Positions 1-8,480 of a stretch of 63,181 bases of DNA are shown here, one piece after another. Origin of the DNA: MGBC131033 sp910585655 (GTDB taxonomy: Bacteria > Bacillota > Clostridia > Lachnospirales > Lachnospiraceae). Each line of letters starts with the position of its first letter. The stretch's first letter is position 1. The stretch is taken from the NCBI GenBank assembly GCA_949502025.1, contig CATBCG010000072.1:1-63181 (forward strand), in the 5' to 3' direction. The translations under genes and the position numbers were made by a program. The notes beneath the pieces are model-generated. The model was not told the DNA's origin and made no database searches. It saw nothing but the letters and a program-made list of their open reading frames with translations.

Positions 1-162
1 ACTATACGCCAACATCATGGACGGGTTATATCGGTTTCGTTCAAGCTGCATAATCGTCTGACGGGAAACGCCAACCAAATCAGCAAGCTCCTGTTGCGTC
101 ATTCTTTTTGTAGCTCTATACACATGGATTTTGCTTTCAAACTGATATTTATTTTTTGACAA
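1..162 (-). CDS. XRE-family HTH transcriptional regulator, cut off by the window edge
   Basis: On the minus strand a TTG start at 162, preceded by an AGAAAGGCGG ribosome site, opens a frame that runs without a stop to the left edge (54 codons seen). The protein contains a classic Cro/CI-type helix-turn-helix: RMTQQELADLVGVSRQT, followed by IMQLERNRYNPSM, which is typical of short YozG-like XRE regulators of about 65-75 residues. Only the carboxyl end is missing. Such small regulators often sit next to a membrane protein gene, which would lie outside the window. The family call is firm; the target is unknown. Confidence 0.75.
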   Translation of the reverse strand, partial: MSKNKYQFESKIHVYRATKRMTQQELADLVGVSRQTIMQLERNRYNPSMMLAYS

Positions 163-512
163 TGGCTCGCCGCCTTTCTTTGCTGTTATTATTATTTAGC
201 AGGTATGAGTATAACATATTTCTTGCATTTTGTCGAATAAAGATTAAAAAAACACGGAAATAGAAAGAGGGATTCCGTAGCAGTCGGCACTGTGGGAATA
301 GCAAGTTATACACATTTCCACGGTGCTTGTCTTTTGGTCTTTGGCTTCTTTGGTTCGGAATAGTGTGGTGCTGGCGGTCTAGCTATTGCCAAAGCATTTA
401 AGGTACGTTCAGAGCAGGATATTGTTTCCAATCCATCTTCCGCTTTTGCACAGTCTATTCGTAAAACATATCCGTCAAAAGTGGTTATATAAGGGCAAAC
501 TCACTTTACTCA
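163..512. other. 350-bp gap with a possible decayed coding remnant
   Basis: The stretch begins AT-rich (about 180-240), suitable for the promoter of the minus-strand regulator. From about 271 to 511 one plus-strand frame can be read with a single in-frame TAG near 361. It contains hydrophobic text (GACLLVFGFFGSE) and then a soluble-looking tail (GGLAIAKAFKVRSEQ) ending in TAA near 510. This could be the end of a broken membrane-protein gene, but I do not recognise the family and there is no start codon with a ribosome site. Treat it as unexplained sequence in a decaying accessory margin. Confidence 0.25.
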
Positions 513-1285
513 TCATATAAATTGCTTACTTATTAGCTCATATCCCCATACGGAAGGCTTTACATCACCCTCGGAGATTAACTTATGGATTGTTTGTTGT
601 TCATATCGCCTTTTAAAACTATCTTTGCCCACGCAGCACAATTCAATATGAATATTCTGATTAACACGAACCAAATACAGTTTTCCGTTTTTTTGCTCAA
701 TATGTATCTTACCAGGAAGATATGTTCCTGTATATTTCTCAAGTTCTTCCGGTGATAGAAAAATTTCCTCCGGTCTGTATGAAGCAGGTGCTTGTTTATG
801 GTGCAGGATTGCAGCAATGCCATTTAACTGGGTGTAGGCAGATACACCAGGCATATCTCCACCATGCGCATACTTAACCGTTTTATCTTCCTTATATCGC
901 TCTAACTCATAGCAATAGTTGTTTTTGTTTTCTGACAGATAAATCTCGTAGGCGTATTCCGATAAAATATTCCTGTTTTATCAAACATAGTATGGTTCAT
1001 TCCTATTTTCAAAAAAATGTTTTCCTGCAAAAATTCATTGTAAGTCTGCCCTGAAACATATTCAATTATCCATGCGAGCAAATTATAATTTGAATTATTA
1101 TATTCAAATTCTTTTCCCGGCTTCTTGATAGGCTCCTTAATAATCCAGTTTCTAAAAAATTGTTCCTTATCATAAGGTTTTCTGTCCTCGTCCACATAAA
1201 AATCATCTTCAAAATTGTAATTATTATGCAGTCCTGATGTGTGTGATAAAAGATGATGAACGGTTATTTCGGAAGGAAGCTGCAT
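513..1285 (-). pseudogene. decayed serine beta-lactamase-family (class C / PBP4*-like) hydrolase
   Basis: Two minus-strand frames make up one broken gene. The upstream piece (1285 down to 902) has TVHHLLSHTSGL and the YxN motif within FEYNNSNYNLLAW, hallmarks of the class C beta-lactamase-like hydrolases. The downstream piece (854 down to 513, readable further upstream in that frame) carries AHGGDMPGVSAY and a carboxyl domain. The amino end with the SxxK serine is absent. About 100 residues expected between the FDKTG segment and the YAHGGDMPG segment are also missing at the point where the frame changes (around 960-970). Both truncation and an internal deletion with frameshift are therefore visible. 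Catalysis is not possible from these pieces. Confidence 0.8.
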
Positions 1286-1364
1286 GTTTTTTTAAAATGG
1301 TTGTTGCAAAAGTATTGTGCTACTTTCATATTTCATTTTATTTGTAAAAATACATTCATTTGTC

Positions 1365-1393
1365 TTGCACAATCTTATGCTTTCGTGTAAAAT
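1365..1393 (+). promoter_or_regulatory. sigma-A promoter for rsmF
   Basis: TTGCAC (1365-1370) and TAAAAT (1388-1393) are separated by exactly 17 nt, about 95 nt before the rsmF start. The -10 is preceded by TG (GTGTAAAAT), the same form seen at two other promoters in the window (10352 and 19520). Confidence 0.65.
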
Positions 1394-1488
1394 GAAAGTA
1401 AATTTCTAAACATTTGTTTCGCTGTTCTATAGATGGAAGGAAAGCATTTTTGATTCATGAGTAATAAGATAATGAAGTAGGAGGAATT

Positions 1489-2925
1489 ATGCTGCCACAG
1501 TTATTTGAAGAACGAATGAAGCGGCTTTTGGGAAGTGAATACCAAGAGTTTTTAAAAGGATATCAGAAGGATTATGTAGCTGGTCTTAGACTGAACCGGC
1601 TGAAATTGACGGGGAGAGAGTGGGAAGCACTTTCTCCCTTTGTACGAAAGCCGATTCCCTGGATTGACAACGGCTATTATATCCCTGCTTCCGGGCAGAT
1701 GCCCGACGAAAAAGGGATTTCTCCGACCAGGCATCCTTATTATTATGCGGGGTTGTATTATATTCAGGAGCCAAGCGCTATGACCCCGGCAAATCTTCTT
1801 CCGGTCAGCCCTGGGGATCGGGTGCTGGATTTGTGCGCGGCACCAGGCGGGAAAAGCACCGAGCTGGCGGCAAAGTTGGCGGGAAAGGGAGTGCTGGTTT
1901 CTAATGATATCAGCAGTACAAGAGCAAAAGCGTTGCTAAAAAATCTGGGAGTATTTGGGGTAAGAAACGCGGTGATTATGAGTGAACCGCCTAATACCCT
2001 GACAAAAATATTTCCTGGCTATTTTGACCGGATTTTAGTAGACGCCCCTTGTTCCGGAGAAGGAATGTTTCGTAAAGATCCGTCCGTTCAAAAAAACTGG
2101 GAACAATATGGCGTCGATTACTACCACAAACTGCAAAAGGAAATTGTTTTGGCAGCAGCGCAGATGCTGCGTCCGGGCGGTTTGCTGTTGTATTCGACTT
2201 GTACGTTTTCTCCGGAAGAAAACGAAGGTACGATAGCCTGGCTGCTTTCTAAATGCCCGGAGTTTACGATTGAAGAAATTCCTAACTGCTACGAAGGCTT
2301 TGGAGAGGGGAGACCGGATTGGATTTCCTTGCCGGAATCAGTAAAGGAAAAAGCGGATTCCTTTCGACATTGCGTACGGATTTGGCCGCATCGAATGGAA
2401 GGAGAAGGGCATTTTTGCACGCTGTTAAAAAAGGGAGGAGAGCCTTTAGAGGAGGCTTGGAAGCCAAAGGGATCTGCTTCGTTTCGCCCAGCAAAGCTGG
2501 AAGAAGCAGAGCGAGAGTTTTTGCTGCAGGCAGGATTTGGGGAGGAAGAGCTTGCCCGAATTACTCTGCAGGGAGACAAGTTGTTTTTGCTGCCAGAGGG
2601 ATTGCCGGATTTGAAAGGGCTGCGGCTGCTGCGAAACGGTCTTTACTTGGGAGATAGAAAAAAGAATCGTTTTGAGCCAAGCCAGCCGTTGGCGATGGCA
2701 CTGACAAGGGAACAGGCGCCTAAGTTTTATAACCTTTCCGTTTCGGATCCTTTTGTCGTGAAATATTTGAAATGTGAAACATTGCTGCTTTCAGAGAGTG
2801 GAGAAAAGCAGGAAACAGAAAATGGTCTGATGATAGTAGGTGTAGACGGATTTCCGCTTGGCTGGGGGAAGAAAAACGGCGATACGATAAAGAACAAATA
2901 TTTTTCCGGTTGGAGAATGCTATAA
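1489..2925 (+). CDS. rsmF: rRNA cytosine-C5 methyltransferase, NOL1/NOP2/Sun (RsmF-like) family
   Basis: This 478-residue protein transfers a methyl group from S-adenosylmethionine to C5 of rRNA cytosines. The SAM-binding loop DLCAAPGGKST lies near residue 115, motif IV with the release cysteine (DAPCSGEGMFRK) near 185, and motif VI with the catalytic cysteine (STCTFSPEEN) near 236. The SGEGMFRK form and the roughly 170-residue carboxyl extension ending in a PUA-like domain fit the RsmF/YebU type rather than RsmB. The start is ATG 1489 behind AGGAGGAATT. It is the first gene after its own promoter and is followed closely by another rRNA-modifying gene. Which cytosine is modified cannot be read from sequence. 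Confidence 0.9.
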   Translation: MLPQLFEERMKRLLGSEYQEFLKGYQKDYVAGLRLNRLKLTGREWEALSPFVRKPIPWIDNGYYIPASGQMPDEKGISPTRHPYYYAGLYYIQEPSAMTPANLLPVSPGDRVLDLCAAPGGKSTELAAKLAGKGVLVSNDISSTRAKALLKNLGVFGVRNAVIMSEPPNTLTKIFPGYFDRILVDAPCSGEGMFRKDPSVQKNWEQYGVDYYHKLQKEIVLAAAQMLRPGGLLLYSTCTFSPEENEGTIAWLLSKCPEFTIEEIPNCYEGFGEGRPDWISLPESVKEKADSFRHCVRIWPHRMEGEGHFCTLLKKGGEPLEEAWKPKGSASFRPAKLEEAEREFLLQAGFGEEELARITLQGDKLFLLPEGLPDLKGLRLLRNGLYLGDRKKNRFEPSQPLAMALTREQAPKFYNLSVSDPFVVKYLKCETLLLSESGEKQETENGLMIVGVDGFPLGWGKKNGDTIKNKYFSGWRML

Positions 2926-2963
2926 AAAGAAAATAAAAAAAGAGAAAATAAGGTGGGAAAGTG

Positions 2964-3701
2964 ATGATACGGCTGGACAAATATCTGGCAGATATGGGCA
3001 TAGGGACGCGGAGCGAAGTAAAGCGGCTGATCCGACAGGGGCAGGTAAAAGTAGACGGCGTAGTTTGCCGTCTGCCGGAGCAGAAGCTGGAACAGGAGAG
3101 CGCAGAGGTTTTGTGCGGCGGGAAACCGATTGTCTACCAGAAATTTTATTATTATATGTTTCATAAACCGGCTGGGGTGGTGACGGCAAAAGAAGATACC
3201 AAAGAAAAAACAGTTATGGATGTTCTTCGAGAGCAGGGGCTGTCCTGCCCGGCTTTTGCAGAGCTTTCTCCGGCAGGACGTCTGGATAAGGATACGGAAG
3301 GACTGCTTCTTATCACAAACGACGGAGAGCTGATCCACCGGCTGCTTGCTCCGGGACGGCATGTGGAAAAAATCTATTATGCGAGAGTACGGGGAGAAAT
3401 GACAGAGACAGATAAGAACGCATTTGCAACCGGAATCGTATGCTCGGATTTTACGGCGCTTCCGGCAGAATTGGAGCTTCTTCGGGTAGAAGGGGGCGAA
3501 AGCGAAATACTTCTTCATCTGGAGGAGGGAAAGTTTCATCAGGTAAAACGGATGGTACAGGCAGTGGGCAAGGAGGTTCTCTATTTAAAACGCCTTTCTA
3601 TGGGGGCGTTGCGCTTAGACGATGCCTTACAGCCAGGAGAATGGAGAGAACTGACCAAAGAGGAAAAGGAGGCGTTAGGATGTCAGGAAAAGAAGGGATA
3701 A
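2964..3701 (+). CDS. RsuA/RluB-family rRNA pseudouridine synthase
   Basis: This protein isomerises uridine to pseudouridine in ribosomal RNA. It has an amino-terminal S4 RNA-binding domain (RLDKYLADMGIGTRSEVKRL) and the catalytic block GRLDKDTEGLLLITNDG, where the Asp after Leu is the nucleophile. Length (245 residues) is normal for the RsuA/RluE-type single-domain enzymes. ATG 2964 is preferred over GTG 2961 because AGGTGG at 2951 then has 7-nt spacing. The end overlaps the next gene's start by about 20 nt, so the two are probably translationally coupled. The exact site (for example U516 of 16S) is inference. Confidence 0.88.
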   Translation: MIRLDKYLADMGIGTRSEVKRLIRQGQVKVDGVVCRLPEQKLEQESAEVLCGGKPIVYQKFYYYMFHKPAGVVTAKEDTKEKTVMDVLREQGLSCPAFAELSPAGRLDKDTEGLLLITNDGELIHRLLAPGRHVEKIYYARVRGEMTETDKNAFATGIVCSDFTALPAELELLRVEGGESEILLHLEEGKFHQVKRMVQAVGKEVLYLKRLSMGALRLDDALQPGEWRELTKEEKEALGCQEKKG

Positions 3702-4440
3702 AAGAAGAGCGGACAGGCGAAACAGTAGAAATGCTGCGGGGAAAAAAGGCAGTGATTTTTGATCTGGACGGGACACTGATTGATTCCATGTGGCTATGGA
3801 AGGAAATCGACGTAGAATATTTAGGTCGTTTTCAAATTCCGTATCCCGAGGATCTGCCGGATGGCATCGGTGGAATGAGTTTTTCGGAAACAGCGGTATT
3901 TTTCAGAACTATTTTCAACTTCCCCGGACGGTAGAGGAGATTATGGAGGACTGGAATGAAATGGCTCTTTGGAAGTACACCCATGAAATCGCCTTAAAGC
4001 CAGGAGCAAAGGAATTTTTACATCATTTAAAGGCAGCGGGAATAAAGCTGGGGATTGCTACGAGCAATTCGAGAGGATTGGTAGACGAAGTATTAAAGGC
4101 GCAGGATATCTATGAGTTGTTTGATGTGATTCGGACTGGCTGCGAAGTGGGGAAAGGAAAGCCTGCCCCGGATATTTACCTGTCTGTCGCAAAGGAACTA
4201 GGCGTAGCGCCAAAAGACTGTCTGGTTTTTGAAGATGTTGCGGAAGGAATTCAGGCGGGGAAACATGCAGGGATGACGGTTTGCGCCGTAGAGGACGAAT
4301 ATTCTGCTTATCAAATAGAGGAAAAGCGTCGTCTTGCCGATTATCTGCTTGCCAGCTTTGATCGTTTGGAGGAAGCGGAAAACTTGCAGGATTTAGGCGG
4401 CAAAACAGAGGAAGCGACGGAGGGGTGTGCGTATGTTTGA
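3680..4440 (+). pseudogene. HAD-family hydrolase (beta-phosphoglucomutase-like), broken by one frameshift
   Basis: The start ATG 3680 sits behind AAAGGAGG inside the end of the preceding gene. The first frame gives the HAD nucleophile motif FDLDGTLID and a cap region up to about 3900; the rest (IKLGIATSN motif II, GKGKPAPDIY motif III, VFEDVAEGIQAG motif IV) is in the -1 frame up to the TGA at 4440. Adding a single T to the T5 run at 3899-3903 would restore a continuous protein of about 253 residues (reading AVFFQNYFQLPRT). The contraction is either real inactivation or a sequencing error. The intact protein would be a sugar-phosphate phosphatase/mutase-like enzyme; the substrate is unknown. 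Confidence 0.85.
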
Positions 4441-4897
4441 GGCTGGTACATTTGAATATGGGCTAAAAACAGGCGATTTACCGGAACAAGAAATCATTAA
4501 AATTTTTAAAAAGGCAAACCGGAAAATTGCGAAGGAGATATCCGATTCCCGTATACCAAACGGGCTGAATATGAAAAAATATACAGGTCCGTTCGGTCGC
4601 TCCACGCCTGACGCAGATCCGCCGGAATATGATCATATATATTGGTTTCGTCATAGGGTCAGCAATCTCTTTTTAGAATTGTATCCGAACCGGGAAACGA
4701 ATGGGCGTATCAAGTTTCCGGATGAGGAGATCATCTGGAATTTATATGTTTCGTTGCTTCCTGACTATCCGAACAAGATGTCGGATGAGGACCCTATTCA
4801 GGAGTTTGGAAGCAGAGTGATGCAGGAATTATTTCAGACACTTCCCGGCGAAAAGATATTTATTAAGAAATATGCCCCAGGAGAAAATAGACTTTAA
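4433..4897 (+). CDS. conserved-looking hypothetical protein, about 154 aa
   Basis: ATG 4433 has a GGAGGGG site with about 8-nt spacing and overlaps the HAD stop codon, so the two look co-translated; GTG 4427 is too close to that site. The product is soluble and charged, with no signal peptide or membrane segment. Recognisable stretches include KIFKKANRKIAKEI, PPEYDHIYWFRHRV and FPDEEIIWNLYVSLLPDYP. I do not recognise the family. Coding appearance (normal codon use, tight operon spacing to the YgiQ gene) supports a real gene. Confidence 0.7.
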   Translation: MFEAGTFEYGLKTGDLPEQEIIKIFKKANRKIAKEISDSRIPNGLNMKKYTGPFGRSTPDADPPEYDHIYWFRHRVSNLFLELYPNRETNGRIKFPDEEIIWNLYVSLLPDYPNKMSDEDPIQEFGSRVMQELFQTLPGEKIFIKKYAPGENRL

Positions 4898-4918
4898 GAA
4901 GGCTGTGAGGTGTTTTAT

Positions 4919-6892
4919 ATGAAACAGCAATTTTTACCGGTAAATCGAAAAGAGATGGAAGAACGTGGCTGGGAGTCTCCGGATTTTGTATATGTGACGG
5001 GAGACGCTTATGTGGATCATCCGTCCTATGGTCCGGCGATTATCAGTCGGGTATTGGAGAGCCATGGCTATCGGGTATGTATGCTACCGCAGCCGGACTA
5101 CCGGAATCCGGAGTCGGTACTGGAGTTTGGCAGACCGCGTTTGGGCTTTTTGGTGTGCGCCGGAAATATGGATACGATGGTCAATCATTATACCGCTGCC
5201 AAAAAGAAACGAAATTTTGATTCTTATTCGCCGGGCGGGGCGATCGGAAAACGACCGGATCGGGCGACGATTGTTTACTGTGGACTGATTCGCAGGCAGT
5301 TCGGAGATATTCCGATTGTGGCAGGAGGGATCGAAGCCTCTTTGCGGAGACTGGCGCACTATGACTATTGGAGCGACAGTGTAAAAAAGTCGATTCTGCT
5401 GGATTCCGGAGCCGATCTGATTTCCTATGGGATGGGAGAGCGTTCGATTGTAGAAATCGCGGATGCGCTGGCTTCCGGTCTGCCTGCCCGGGAAATTACG
5501 TTTGTCGCCGGAACGGTTTATCGAACGACTTCTGTCGAACGGGTATACGACGGCTACCGACTGCCATCGTATGAGGAAATTCGTCAGGATAAGACGTTAT
5601 TTGCCAAAAGCTTTTATACCCAGTATCAGAATACAGATGCCATGACAGCAAAAACCCTGATCGAGCAGTACGGGGCAAAGCAGTTTGTCGTACAGAATCC
5701 GCCTTCCCGTTCTTTGACCACAAAGGAGATGGATGAGGTTTACGCCCTTCCCTATATGCGGGACTATCATCCGATGTACCAAGAGCAGGGCGGAATTCCA
5801 GGCTTTGAAGAGTTGAAATTCAGTCTTACGAGCTGCCGCGGCTGTTTTGGAGGCTGCAGCTTTTGTGCCTTGACCTTCCATCAGGGAAGAACCGTACAGG
5901 TACGAAGCCACGAATCGTTGTTAGCAGAAGCAGAGCAGATGACAAAGGAAGCGGACTTTAAAGGATATATTCATGACGTAGGAGGTCCGACGGCAAACTT
6001 TCGACTACCTTCCTGCCAAAAGCAGTTGACCAAGGGAGTCTGTAAGGATCGGCAATGTCTGTTTCCAAAGCCTTGCCCGAATCTAACCGTGGATCATCGG
6101 GACTACCGGCGGTTGCTGCAAAAGCTCCGGGAACTTCCTGGGGTAAAAAAGGTGTTTATTCGTTCCGGTATCCGATTTGATTATTTGATGGCAGATGAGG
6201 ATTCTGCGTTTTTAAGGGAACTGTGCCGCTATCATGTGAGCGGACAGCTAAAGGTAGCGCCGGAGCATATCAGCGACGCCGTACTGGCGCGGATGGGAAA
6301 GCCTTCAAACCAGGTCTATACAGCGTTTTTGAAACGTTATCAGGCTTGCAATAAAAAGATGGGAAAGGAACAATTTGTCGTTCCGTATCTGATGTCCTCT
6401 CATCCAGGTTCTACGCTTACGGAAGCGGTGGAGTTAGCGGAATATTGCAGAGATTTAGGCTATATGCCAGAGCAGGTACAAGATTTTTATCCGACACCTG
6501 CCACGCTTTCTACCTGTATGTATTATACGGGGCTGGATCCGAGAACAATGGAACCGGTTTATGTTCCAAAAACACCGCATGAAAAGGCAATGCAGCGGGC
6601 GTTGATTCAGTATCGGAACCCGGATAATTATGAGCTGGTAAAGGAAGCGCTGGAACGGGCGGGACGTACGGATTTGATTGGATTCGGGAAGCTTTGTTTG
6701 ATCCCTCCGCGAAAGATCGCCAGACAGGAAACAGCCAGGCGGAAAACTACCAACCCAAAAGATACCAGACCGAATAAGGAAAAACCTGTAAAAAAGCAAG
6801 AAAAAACGAAAGCGATTACCAGAAAACGGGAGGCAGTCAGAGGAAAAGAGAACAACAAAAACAGGAGAAAACAGAGACGTAACTTGAAATAG
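4919..6892 (+). CDS. YgiQ-family radical SAM protein
   Basis: This large radical SAM protein of the YgiQ (UPF0313) family has an amino-terminal domain resembling the B12-binding fold region (VYVTGDAYVDHPSYGPAI) and the iron-sulfur motif CX3CX2C at Cys309, Cys313 and Cys316 (CFGGCSFC). The carboxyl domain (PEQVQDFYPTPATLSTCMYY) is a family signature, followed by a strongly basic Lys/Arg tail of about 60 residues that could bind RNA. ATG 4919 is chosen over GTG 4910 on ribosome-site spacing. Biochemical function of the family is not established. It lies in the same operon-like run as the rRNA-modifying genes. Confidence 0.9.
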   Translation: MKQQFLPVNRKEMEERGWESPDFVYVTGDAYVDHPSYGPAIISRVLESHGYRVCMLPQPDYRNPESVLEFGRPRLGFLVCAGNMDTMVNHYTAAKKKRNFDSYSPGGAIGKRPDRATIVYCGLIRRQFGDIPIVAGGIEASLRRLAHYDYWSDSVKKSILLDSGADLISYGMGERSIVEIADALASGLPAREITFVAGTVYRTTSVERVYDGYRLPSYEEIRQDKTLFAKSFYTQYQNTDAMTAKTLIEQYGAKQFVVQNPPSRSLTTKEMDEVYALPYMRDYHPMYQEQGGIPGFEELKFSLTSCRGCFGGCSFCALTFHQGRTVQVRSHESLLAEAEQMTKEADFKGYIHDVGGPTANFRLPSCQKQLTKGVCKDRQCLFPKPCPNLTVDHRDYRRLLQKLRELPGVKKVFIRSGIRFDYLMADEDSAFLRELCRYHVSGQLKVAPEHISDAVLARMGKPSNQVYTAFLKRYQACNKKMGKEQFVVPYLMSSHPGSTLTEAVELAEYCRDLGYMPEQVQDFYPTPATLSTCMYYTGLDPRTMEPVYVPKTPHEKAMQRALIQYRNPDNYELVKEALERAGRTDLIGFGKLCLIPPRKIARQETARRKTTNPKDTRPNKEKPVKKQEKTKAITRKREAVRGKENNKNRRKQRRNLK

Positions 6893-6909
6893 GAGGCGAA
6901 GAAAACAGG

Positions 6910-7767
6910 ATGGACAGAAAAGCAATGGCAAAAGAAACGATGGAGATTATGAAACAGGGATACTATGAGCCGGAGGGAACAAGTCTTCCGGAAGGTCGGC
7001 AGATTAACATAAAAGAAGCGATGGAACAGTCGATTCGACAAAGTATCCTGATTTCTCCGGCAGAGGGAGAACGGCTTTTAAAAGCCTGGCGTTTAGAAGC
7101 CTATGAAGAAGGGAGAGCTAACGGTAGTCAACCGGAAACAAGAGTGAAAAATATCTCTACAGTAGAAGCAATTCGTATTCTGGCTGCAGAGGGAAAGAAT
7201 GATATCGGGGTATTGAATTTTGCAAGCGCTAAAAATCCAGGAGGTGGATTTTTAAACGGGGCCAAGGCGCAGGAGGAGAGCCTGGCTGTTTCCAGCACTC
7301 TTTATCCTACGCTGATCGCTCATGAGGAATATTACAGAGAAAACCGCGCCCACCGTTCTATGATGTATCTGGACTATGGGATTTATTCTCCGGAGGTTGT
7401 CTTTTTCCGCGACGAGACGTTTCGATTAACCGATACGCCTGTCGCCGCTTCTGTGCTGACCCTGCCGGCGGTCAATATGGGTCAGGTGATTCAGAAAGGA
7501 GAATCTGTAGAAGAGGCAAAACAGGTGATGCGCCGGAGAATGAAGTTGGCACTTGCCATCTTTGCAGAACAAAAGGCAAAGCATCTGGTATTGGGCGCCT
7601 ATGGCTGCGGCGTCTTCCAAAACGATCCAAAAGAAATAGCGGGTTGGTGGAACGAGCTTCTGGAGGAAGGAATGGGACAGCATTTTGCTTCGGTGTTTCA
7701 TGCGGTACTCGATCGCTCCAGAGACGGCGCTTGTATCAAAGCCTTTCAGGAGCAATCGATCAGATAG
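6910..7767 (+). CDS. bacterial PARG-like macrodomain protein (TIGR02452 family)
   Basis: The amino-terminal helix block is followed by NFASAKNPGGGFLNGAKAQEESL around residues 105-126 (given here as NFASAKNPGGG then FLNGAKAQEES). The GGG-(X)n-QEE signature is that of poly(ADP-ribose) glycohydrolases, in which the second Glu is catalytic. The later VLGAYGCGVFQNDP loop is the macrodomain phosphate-binding loop. Length (285 residues) matches the TIGR02452 family. The expected role is removal of ADP-ribose from proteins or nucleic acids. No ADP-ribosyltransferase gene is visible nearby. The start ATG 6910 follows AGGAGGCG with rather long spacing. Confidence 0.85.
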   Translation: MDRKAMAKETMEIMKQGYYEPEGTSLPEGRQINIKEAMEQSIRQSILISPAEGERLLKAWRLEAYEEGRANGSQPETRVKNISTVEAIRILAAEGKNDIGVLNFASAKNPGGGFLNGAKAQEESLAVSSTLYPTLIAHEEYYRENRAHRSMMYLDYGIYSPEVVFFRDETFRLTDTPVAASVLTLPAVNMGQVIQKGESVEEAKQVMRRRMKLALAIFAEQKAKHLVLGAYGCGVFQNDPKEIAGWWNELLEEGMGQHFASVFHAVLDRSRDGACIKAFQEQSIR

Positions 7768-7806
7768 GAGAGAATTCCCGTCTCTATAGGCGGCGAAAGG
7801 AAAGGA

Positions 7807-8463
7807 ATGTTTATGAAACGAAGAATGTCTATGAAACGAAACAACATCAATAAAATGGAATATGGTTATATCCGGCAGAAAAAACGGACGCTGCTACTAC
7901 AGATGTGCGGTATTTTAGGCATCGGCGTACTGGTTTTCCTAGTCGGTTTATTGTTAAACAAAGGCGAACTGGCAAATATTTTTACGGTAGTCTCGATTTT
8001 ATTTGTACTGCCGGCGGCACGGTATCTGACGGTGTGGATTTTGATCTTTCCTTATCATAGCCCAAAGCGAGAGGAATATGAAAAGCTTTCTGCTCTGGCA
8101 AAAGAACATGGACTGTTATTGTCCGATTTGGTCTTTACCTCCTCGGAACGGGCTATGCACCTCGACTATATGGTGCTGGCAGGCGGTCAGGCTTATTGCT
8201 ACGTAGAGACGGAATTTTCCCCTGGCAGGCAAGATGCAGAAAAGGACAAAAATCAGGAGAAACGCCAGAAAACAACAAAGCTGCTTCAAACGACAGAACG
8301 TTACTTAAACGACCACTTTGCCAAAGAAAAGTTTTCCATCAAAGCTAAAATCTGGGAGGATTACGCTGCTTTTGAGAAAGCCGTGCGTTCCCATACTTTA
8401 CAGGAGGGAGAGTTAGAGGAACAGGAAGCGGTACGGGATTCGATGGCGTATTTTATGGTGTAG
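7807..8463 (+). CDS. hypothetical protein with two membrane segments
   Basis: This 218-residue protein has a basic start, two adjacent hydrophobic segments (GILGIGVLVFLVGLLL and FTVVSILFVLPAARYL, roughly residues 35-75), then a soluble domain rich in charged residues with QEKRQKTTKLLQTTERYLND. ATG 7807 abuts AAAGGA; the in-frame ATG 7813 has a better 6-nt spacing and may be the true start. The soluble part (SSERAMHLDYMVLAGGQAYCYVE) loosely recalls small restriction-endonuclease-like domains, but I cannot see a convincing catalytic set. No confident family. Confidence 0.65.
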   Translation: MFMKRRMSMKRNNINKMEYGYIRQKKRTLLLQMCGILGIGVLVFLVGLLLNKGELANIFTVVSILFVLPAARYLTVWILIFPYHSPKREEYEKLSALAKEHGLLLSDLVFTSSERAMHLDYMVLAGGQAYCYVETEFSPGRQDAEKDKNQEKRQKTTKLLQTTERYLNDHFAKEKFSIKAKIWEDYAAFEKAVRSHTLQEGELEEQEAVRDSMAYFMV

Positions 8464-8480
8464 GCAAAGGAGGCATCTAA

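Noticed and set aside
3790..3900. Independent start ATG 3790 for the second HAD frame
   Set aside because: The first 40 residues of that frame read unlike any HAD protein and overlap the frame with the true FDLDGTLID motif; there is no ribosome site.
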